Origin: Diphasiastrum complanatum
Lineage: Eukaryota; Streptophyta; Lycopodiopsida; Lycopodiales; Lycopodiaceae
Length of the DNA: 64,000 bases
Direction: 5' to 3'
Assembly (NCBI GenBank): GCA_029204225.1
Contig: CM055095.1
Span: forward strand, 62,477,910-62,541,909
Every line of letters begins with the position of its first letter. Within the stretch, counting starts at the first letter, position 1. Both the position numbers and the translations under genes were made by a program. The notes beneath the pieces are model-generated. The model was given only the letters and a program-made list of their open reading frames with translations. It ran no database searches and was not told where the DNA came from. This document shows positions 56,511 through 64,000 of this stretch, one piece after another.

Positions 56511-59180
56511 TTGAGTAAAAACAAAATTCATCTACTTGTCATTTTTTGCTTTGAAACAAACTTTACAATTTGGACATCTAGAGATAATTTTTTTACAATG
56601 ACTTCTTTTGTCATGTATAGATTATTGAAAAACAAAATTCTCCCAAAAGCAAATGTCATGCCTGAACAAGAGATGAGGCATGAAAGATGTTGTCTAACAT
56701 CGGGATGGACTACAAGCAATACCATGCATGTCCAAAAGATTGTCTTTTATATCGAGGAAGGTACAAATCACTCAAGAAATGTCCTATTTGTGATACTCCT
56801 CGATTTAGAGATGATTTGCAAGGGGACAACCATTCCGTGATTGCAACATCTATTTTGTTGTAAATCTCTTGCACAACTTATGGACTGGCATGCACACCAT
56901 ACCTCTACAGATGGGATGATGAGGGTACCTTCAGATTTACCTGCATGGAAACACATCAACAAAGAGTATCCAAGATTTGCCAATGAGTCAAGAAATGTGA
57001 GATTTGGTCTTGCAACAGATGGTGTGAACCCCTTTGGTGTATGAGCAACTATGTGGTCCATTTGACCTGTTTGCTTGGTAGATTATAATATTCCTCCTTG
57101 GTTGAGTACAAAAAAGGGACACCTTATGTTGGCACTTCTAATTCTTGGCCAACGCAAGGTTAAGAACATGGATGTGTATCTTGAGCCGCTTATTGATGAG
57201 TTGCAAGATTTGTCGAAGGGGATAAAAGCATATGACATTTTGCACCCCTTACATGAGAGGGAGTTTACACTATATGCCATTGTAATGTGGACAATGCATG
57301 ACTATCCAGGATTAAGTAAATGCTCAAGTAATCATTCAAACAATGTCTATCTTGTGTACATAGGACTTTGTTTACGATTACATACAACTAGTTTCTGGCA
57401 TTTACATGATATACTACAATGCTAGAATTATTCTTTGATATATACTTTGTTTAATAGTAATTGATAGTATCCATTTGTTGGGCAGACTTTCAAACAGTTG
57501 GAAAAAATGCTTGTTTTTCATGCGGGCCAAATCTTGTGGGAAGATACTCTTATAGTCTCAAAAACGTTGTTTCTGAAAATCATCGTAAACACTTGCATGA
57601 AGGCCACCCATTCATAGACACTCATAGAAGAGGTTTTGGAGGAAGAGTTGAGAGAGAGATGCCTCCAAAGAGGATGTTTGTGGAAGATTGGCGAAAACTA
57701 TGGGAGGAATCTCAAGCAAAGCCAATCGATGGTATGAAAAGATTATCTAAATTTCATCGTTTGGAATATTGGAATAATCTTTTAATTAATCACCTACTTG
57801 ATCTCATGCACGTATTTAAAAATGTGGGTGAATCTATATGGAAACACCTGATTGGGAAAAAAGATACCATTGCTGCAAGGCACAATCTAAAAGAATCAAA
57901 CACCAAAAAAGAATATTGGATAAAAGATGGTGAAGATCATGCTCCAAAAGTACCTTAAACCTCAAGGGATGGAAAAGGTCCATAGGTTGACACCCTTCCA
58001 ACGAGAAAAATTTTTACATTCATGCTTTATGATTGTCGAGTTATGGATAAATGGTCAGACCTATATGAAGAAGAGAAAAAGAGAGGGCCTTGTCTAGAAA
58101 GCGCCAATGACAGAATAGAGGTAGACACATGGCCACAAGTTCACATGATGTTGAGCCATTGCCCAAGCAATTGACTATAGAGTGGATGCATGGCACACTA
58201 CAAAAAGCAACAAAAGAGAGACAAAAAATATCAAACGTAGAATGGGACTTTGCAAGAGGATGCGAATGGAAGGTATTATTCTTCATATACTTCATTATTA
58301 GAACATTCTTGTTTATAACAATATTTGTTTAATCATTTTGAAACACCATATTCATTCACAGTGATTATTTATGAGTATCATGTTTGTCATGTGGCAGTGC
58401 AAAATGTGTAATGCTATATGGGCTTTTGGTTTCCACTTTCATGTTGAAATGATTGATAATAAGAGACGCACACACAATTGTGGTGTAATAGCATCTTTCC
58501 AACAAAAGTCAAATAAGTGCATGAGATCAGAATCCCATCACAGGAGACATAGAATACGTAGGAACTATACAAAATATTTATGATGTGTCATTTGGTGAAA
58601 GTGGGCACTATTTTTTATTTGATGTGAAATGGTTCAAGGTAGTTTCTAGAGGCCAAATGCAACCATAAAATCGGATCCAAGTGGATTTTTTGTGATTGAT
58701 TCATCAAAAATATTGAGCATGGAGTCCTTTGACACATTGGTGTTGCCTCATCACTGTGAGCAGTTGCACATGCTATGTTGTCATGTTTTTTATTTTATTG
58801 CAAGTGATTTCAGTATTTGAGTATTTGCTTTAAAATAGTAATTTTTGCAGGTGGTTTTTCAACCAGATCGACTAAACAAGGTATGGTGGTTTGTAGCTCA
58901 AGTTGAACCACGAGCACGACGAGTATTTGAGGGTGCAAATGTCGAGAATGAATTGGAAAACCTTCAATTTAACTATGAGATTGAGCTACCTAGAGATGTA
59001 GTAAATCTTCAAACCATACTTGAAGCACCCACTTCCACAGATGTTGAGAATAGAAATTCTAATAGTCAGAATGATGAAATAAGTTTTAAAAGTGAGAGTG
59101 ATGATGAAAATTATCTAGGAGGAGATGAATTGCAAGATGATGTCACTGATAAATTTGATTCTTGTGATTTTGAATAGAAA
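56511..59180 (+). pseudogene. CACTA (En/Spm) TNP2 transposase with DUF4216 C-terminus
   Basis: A cut-and-paste transposase. 56840-57290 carries the tnp2 domain: LAQLMDWHAHHTSTDGMMR, AWKHINKEYPRFANESRNVR, FGLATDGVNPFG, PPWLSTKKGHLMLALLI, DVYLEPLIDELQDL and TMHDYPG. A candidate intron (GTAAATG near 57316 to GGGCAG near 57485) precedes the Cys/His part (ACFSCGP, HRKHLHEGHPF) and LDLMHVFKNVGESIWKHLIG. After further candidate introns (GTATTATT near 58276, acceptor TTTTTGCAG near 58850), DUF4216 appears: GHYFLFDVKWFKVV, then VVFQPDRLNKVWWFVAQVEP and an acidic end at 59177. Stops and frame changes (a stop at 57042) suggest decay. Terminal CACTA repeats were not located. Confidence 0.85.
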
Positions 59181-59379
59181 TTGATTCTTGCAATGCTTTC
59201 ACATGTTAGTTATTTAGCCAAAACAGAATCTCATTTTTGGTCAAGTAAGTGAAAAGAATAGACATAGTTTGACTTCAAATCCATTCTTTTGGAGATAATG
59301 TCAGTGAAGATAGATTTACGGTTTCATGTTCCAAGAAAGTTCTCATTTTTTTAACAAATGTTGGAAAGGCAGTAAATCA

Positions 59380-59700
59380 CTAAAAGCATGTGAGTTAATG
59401 AAATCACCACCACAAACTATGACAGAATCAATTGTTTCATCATAGTCAATCCCCTTGAATTGAGCATATCTGTTGGCAACTAGTCTTGTTTTATAATTGT
59501 TCACACTACCATCTTGATTAAGCTTGATTTTAAAGACCCATTTGCAAATAGTAACATTTTGTATCTTTGATGGAGGATCAATACTTTTACAGGTATCTCA
59601 AACAATTCATCATATACTCAATTTTCATTGCATCAAATCACTCTTTTGTTGCTAAAGTTTCAGTCACACTTGAAGGAACATCATCAAAGTTAAGGTAGTA
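59380..59700 (-). pseudogene. Copia RT N-terminal remnant
   Basis: The minus strand, over frame shifts, gives FDAMKIEYDE, then CKWVFKIKLNQDGSVNNYKT, RLVANRYAQFKGIDYDETID and SVV, the fingers/palm start of the RVT_2 domain. Not family B. Its primer site and LTR (next entries) may belong to a different copy. Confidence 0.8.
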
Positions 59701-59783
59701 ATAAGGGCAATAAAAATTATAAAATCATCAACTTGTAATTGCTTCCTTAATCCTTGTATTTGAGCCTTGATGGTTGCATTTGG

Positions 59784-59795
59784 GCTATGATACCA
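59784..59795 (-). other. Degenerate copia primer-binding site
   Basis: The minus strand reads TGGTATCATAGC, one base off TGGTATCAGAGC. It adjoins TGTTAAAATC at 59796. Confidence 0.65.
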
Positions 59796-60190
59796 TGTTA
59801 AAATCAGAGATTATGAACCTCATTTGGATACTAAAACGTGGGTGTATTCTCATGGTTTCCATTTGCATGTCGCTAAGATCCATTTTTCTCGAACTTTTTT
59901 TGGGTTTTATGGAAAATTGCCTTGAAAGCCAATTTGTGATTTTTTGGAGCTTTTTCTTGTGTAACTCAGATCTTGTGTAGATCTGAATTTTCCAACAAGT
60001 GTACTTTCATTTTAGAGGTCATTAATGATGAAATTAATGATGCATGCCAATCTTTTTCATGATTTATGGTTCTAGGCTATGTTTTTTATCAAAAATTGCT
60101 TGTTTTTCATGGTTGTCTGATATGTGTTCACAAATGTGTCCTACCTACAATTTGTTCTTCTGATTTGGAATAGAGTTTTACCAAATCCAA
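59796..60190 (-). mobile_element. Copia LTR remnant (right end uncertain)
   Basis: Begins TGTTAAAATC next to the primer site. No second copy lies in the window to fix the far end, which is a rough estimate. Confidence 0.4.
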
Positions 60191-60299
60191 AAAGTAAATA
60201 ATGAATAAAATAATAAATAACAATTAAATAATCAATATATAAAAATCAAAGAAAAAGAAAAATTCACGAAAAAGAAAAAAAAAATTCGAAGTAGATTCT

Positions 60300-60670
60300 T
60301 GAAAGATTCTCCTCTCAAAATCCTTTGTCAAAGATAATATTTTTTCAATTTGGAACCGTTAATGCGCGTTGGCAATAATTCATCATCCAATGACTGAAGT
60401 TGGACAGAACCGTTTTCAAATACTTCAATAAACTTGTACGGTCCCTTCCACCTCATATGTAGCTTTCCATGAAATTTTTTATGACGACTGTCATAAATCA
60501 GAGAATAATCATCGGAAGATCAATAGTCTTGATATGAGTATCATGTTTTTTCTTTCGCTCCTCCTGTGTTTTCTCCGTAACATCCTTCAAATTGTTTCAA
60601 GATTCGGATAGTTTTTCAATAGTCAGCGACCTTTCCTTAATACAGTCTGTATCTGTTCATTTTGCTTGTA
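60300..60670 (-). pseudogene. Gypsy integrase C-terminal remnant
   Basis: Minus-strand text KFHGKLHMRWKGPYKFIEVF, ENGSVQLQSLDDELLPTRIN and GSKLKKYY corresponds to the C-terminal (SH3-like) part of a Ty3/gypsy integrase. Upstream, DSRHKKFHGKL follows a broken stretch. The rest of pol is absent. Confidence 0.82.
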
Positions 60671-60772
60671 TCCAAAAAGTTGGCACCTCGAATTCAATCA
60701 GCAGAATTAGATGCATACCATATGTAAGAAAGTATTGAGTCTGTTTTGTTGTGATCTTCTCCGTGTTTCTGT

Positions 60773-61570
60773 ATGCCCAGAGCACTGATGCTACTAGACT
60801 CAGTAGGCATGGCATTTGAGGACTGGCAGACGGAATGGGAAAAAAAAAATTTCCTTTGGTTGTGGGACCAACTTAGCATAGAACAAAAGGGATGTCTATG
60901 TTGGGCCATAATCTAGGGAAAATTTAAAGTTTCGCCATTTGGATCAATGGAATTGTACATAGGCTCAACATTTTTGTATGCGCTGGAATACATCCGGATA
61001 ATGAAGTACCAATTTTTGAAGCATAGCGGCTCGAAATGAAAATTTTGGAGGAAGCATGCAGAGTTCAAGTTATATTTACCAAAAGTCCGGGTGAACATTG
61101 AAAAATTGAATGACACAGATCTTCTGTTGAATATCAACATGGCATATCCGAAGCTATACAATATATACACTGACTGGGAGTGAAACTTTTCAAGCTATTT
61201 TGCGGAAATTAAGCACAACTTACAGGATAGAGTGAAATCACGCGAATACAAATCTTGTACATATACTTATTGGCAGTTTGGCACTTTTGCAGCCAAGACA
61301 CTATTTTTTGTTCAGAACTTATTTGTAAAGTATACATTTATTCAATTTTCATCTACTTTACTTGAACAGATTACACTTAGGAAAAGTTCTGAAGAGGACT
61401 TTCAGTTAGTACAGGAACTATTCGATGGCACTCTACTCTCTGTAAGGTTGTCACCATACGGCAACTTACCTATCGAGAGATATACCAGAGCAAAGGAAGA
61501 CATATTATTGCTTGAGTGCCAGAGAGATTTGGAAATGGCGCAGCAATTATATGATGATCTTAATACATGA
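60773..61570 (+). pseudogene. Decayed 265-codon frame of unknown family
   Basis: From ATG 60773 one plus frame runs to TAA at 61570, with only three internal stops (TAG 60914, TGA 61037, TGA 61181) and no frameshift. Readable parts: MAFEDWQTEWEKKNFLWLWD, SIEQKGCLCWAII, SPFGSMELYIGSTFLYALEY, LYLPKVRVNIEKLNDTD and LPIERYTRAKEDILLLECQR. A hydrophobic stretch (AAKTLFFVQNLFVKYTFIQF) lies near residue 180. It ends 270 bases before a polypurine tract and LTR, which is the place of extra 3' frames in some LTR elements. The function is unknown. Confidence 0.6.
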
Positions 61571-61838
61571 AATCCTTTCTAGATTTTTTGTATATGGCGT
61601 TGCAGATTATGTGCTGCTGAGCTTTCATATGTGATGATGCTTATTTTATGTTTGAATCAACATTTGATTCTAAAATATCAAGTGAAGGTCATATATTCAA
61701 CGAATGAAGAAATATCTTCACATTTGACCTAACGAATATCTAAAAGGTGAAGTATTCAACAATACGAAAATATTCTTTTCTAAAAAATGGATAAATCTCG
61801 AAACGAAGATTATCTGTTCACAAGGATGTTTCACATTT

Positions 61839-61850
61839 GAGGAGGGGAAT
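61839..61850 (+). other. Polypurine tract
   Basis: GAGGAGGGGAATA immediately precedes TGTGATATCACA. It is nearly identical to the tract of the TRIM-like element at 19270-19282 (GAGGAAGGGAATA). Confidence 0.72.
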
Positions 61851-62630
61851 ATGTGATATCACATATTTGCTAAATGGAGCGACGCACCAGGAATTTCAAA
61901 AGGTGTGTTTGCTCGTTCCATAGGTAATATAAATGAAGATACGCCTCATTCTCACACCACCGAGAGAAAGAGAGAGTTCATGTACTGTGAGATTGAAGAA
62001 GTGAATAGAGCGTCGAAGGTTATTTCACTTGATTTATGTTCTCCACACTGTTGAGTGTGAGTGATTTTGAATCTACTAGCAATCTCGTATGCATTACTTA
62101 AATCATTCTTTGGTCAAACAATACAATAGTTCATTGTAGTCGGTTGTTGTGTTTCTGTAAAGTTGATCTAAAGAATTGTCTTTAAACTAAGTTACATGTC
62201 TGCACGAATACTTTGTGTTCGACACCCGAGTAAAGTATCCCTTGGTGCAATTTTCCACAGTCACTGATAGTGAAGTATGTGTGCATGTGAAATGTTAGTC
62301 CCTGCCTGAGGAATTGAGTTATTGATCTATATTCGTGTGGGTAACGAAGATAATTGTTTCTAACATATTTGCAAACTATTTGAGTTCTTTAACCGTGACT
62401 GGACTTTAGTTGTTGGGGACTTCTGTCTAGAACACATCAGTTCATGAATAAGATTAACTATTTGTCTATTCGCACACGTCTACATCGAACATAACACATA
62501 TCTCTACTGACAACTTAATTAGTCAGAGTGTAATTCATTCGAGCTACTCTGCTAACATTTCATTTGTAGAACACTTTTCATTTGGTTTGATAGAGGAAGA
62601 TTGTTGTTTGGAATTCAATATCAACACACA
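61851..62630 (+). mobile_element. LTR next to unknown frame (right end approximate)
   Basis: Starts TGTGATATCACA after the purine tract. A candidate end is AATATCAACACA near 62630, which partly mirrors the start. A TATA-like element GGTAATATAAATGAAG lies near 61923. No second copy is present in the window. Confidence 0.5.
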
Positions 62631-62939
62631 CCCACGACAAAAGTAATATTGGTTACTTATAAAATGTTTGTTGACAACCAGATTAACAAGTCTCGACTCC
62701 ATTTCATTCGACATAAGTCAGGACTGTACCAATTTAACAACTTTTAAGTGTTATCTCCTTGGGGAACGACATAAATACTACACATATCTAGCAATTCTTT
62801 GCTGGTATATTACGACAATTTACTTGCTAAATGGTTAGGGCAAGTCTGTGGCTTTAATTCAAGTGGAACAATAACTGTCTGTCATTCGATAAAGATTGTC
62901 GAAGCCACCTGTAAGCGATTCCCGAGTATTTCTATAGAC

Positions 62940-63005
62940 TAACACATTCCCTTGAGGACACATGTTGAAGCTCCACCTCCTTTGCAATGACTTGCTCTCT
63001 CAAGG
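62940..63005 (-). pseudogene. Short copia family B RNase H fragment
   Basis: The minus strand reads LREQVIAKEVELQHVSSREC, identical in most positions to the RNase H of element B (1037-1090). It is fused to unrelated sequence (63006-63183) in one open frame of 83 codons. Confidence 0.8.
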
Positions 63006-63480
63006 CCGACATATCGAAGTTGGACGAGCTATCGGGTAGACCCAACCTGGTTGACATATCGGAGAAGCCTGACTTATCGGCCTCCTCACGCTCATCCTCT
63101 ATACTACGCAACCAACTTGACAATGATAGCAACCACGATCTTCTCCCTGACGATGCAACGGCTCCACGCCATCTCTTGTACACTCATCTGCATAAATGTA
63201 AATAGCACATAGATCATTAATATACAATGTAGAAGTATGCAATTGATCAATGATAAAGAACACAGATTATCAAATCCAATGAGACAAACACAATAGATGC
63301 TTTCATGCATTGATTCTCTTCTTTAGACGGATCATCAGTATTAGCTCATAGCTTTTACATATTGTAGTTAGCTTTGTGTCATGCGATTTCGCCCGCTATT
63401 GTCTTGTGCTTACCTACATAATTGACTTGTATTTCGCTACAATTAATCTGAATAAAGTGTTGTCTAGTACTGCGTTCAGG
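63006..63480. other. Unassigned DNA before the terminal copia integrase
   Basis: No domain recognised. 63006-63200 encodes in both directions short acidic/serine-rich frames without family signature. Confidence 0.35.
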
Positions 63481-63520
63481 TTCTGTCAGTATTTGCAATG
63501 CTTTCCGCTCTCTGTTACTT

Positions 63521-64000
63521 TGGTATTATAGACTTGGTCATTTGAATCATGCTTCCATACAGCAAATGTCTAAGCAACCCATTGTTCTTGATCTCGACTA
63601 TCTTGACAGGAAAGTCGAATTACCTGTCTATCAAGACTGCCTAGTCGACAAACAAACCAGGCAACCATTTAGATCAAGCCATCAACATACTACTAGAAGA
63701 TTACTAAATGTTGTACATACAGATATCTGTGGCCCAATGAAAAATCCTTCATTGAAAAAAACAAAGTATTTTATAACTTTTATTGATGAATTTTCCAGAA
63801 GAACTATGGTATATTTTATTAAGAATAAATCAGAAGCCTTCAATTGCTTCGGAATCTTCAAAGAGCGTGCAGATAAAGAGACAGGTAAGATAATCAAAGC
63901 CCTGAGGTCAGATAATGGTGGAGAATACATCTCTACCAAATTCAAGGAGTACTGCCAGAGCCAAGACATTGAACAACAATTTATCACTCCTTACTCACCT
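63521..64000 (+). CDS. Copia integrase, open to the window end
   Basis: A plus frame of at least 160 codons without stop. It starts in the pre-integrase region (WYYRLGHLNHASIQQMSK), then the integrase core: LNVVHTDICGPMKNPSL (first catalytic Asp), KTKYFITFIDEFSRRTMVYF, IKALRSDNGGEYISTKFKEY (second Asp). The catalytic Glu lies beyond the window. It is the best-preserved integrase here. The zinc-binding Cys pair of the pre-integrase is altered (DCLVDKQTRQPF), so activity is doubtful. Confidence 0.85.

Overview
The window is repeat-rich plant nuclear DNA. The evidence is a land-plant subfamily A-type GATA transcription factor with one intron, Ty1/copia and Ty3/gypsy LTR retrotransposons using plant-type primer sites (initiator Met tRNA for copia, a TTGGYGTCRTTGCCG-type site for gypsy), and a CACTA TNP2/DUF4216 transposase. 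Lineage cannot be fixed from sequence alone. The dense nested repeats suggest a large genome (fern, lycophyte, gymnosperm or a big angiosperm). No bacterial, organellar or CRISPR features were seen.

Layout. 1-9 kb: an LTR end (family A), then a minus-strand copia element B (749-6081) whose reverse transcriptase has been replaced by unrelated sequence, inserted against a second minus-strand copia element C with a long open gag-protease frame. 9-15 kb: AT-rich, gene-free DNA with a degenerate tandem array and palindromic words. 15-27 kb: a nested stack. A gag remnant is cut by the LTR of minus-strand copia D. D is interrupted by a small element with terminal direct repeats (18048-19855) and by a plus-strand non-autonomous copia E. 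The 3' LTR of E is split by a 1.27 kb GC-rich foldback element. 30-38 kb: gypsy remnants, a 377 bp MITE, another copy of copia family B, and gypsy F with LTR, primer site, a motif-rich leader and a decayed gag.

40.3-44.6 kb holds the only apparently functional host gene: a GATA factor of 365 codons in two coding exons (42131-42460, 43612-44379). 46.9-48.8 kb holds a decayed minus-strand gene of unknown family. 48.9-50.1 kb holds a candidate LTR with hairpin repeats. 50.5-55.4 kb holds two clusters of GCGTGGA palindromes enclosing a copia tail, a gypsy LTR/leader/gag and an intronless, broken histone H3 variant resembling CENH3. 56.5-59.2 kb holds a CACTA transposase with apparent introns. 59.3-64 kb holds copia and gypsy remnants, an unrecognised decayed frame next to an LTR, and a copia integrase running off the window end.

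No operon-like cooperation is expected. Apart from the GATA gene, nearly everything is transposon-derived and mutated. The most unusual items are the CENH3-like pseudogene, the foldback/MITE pair with related ends, the GCGTGGA palindrome clusters, the hairpin array, and two decayed coding regions of unrecognised family.
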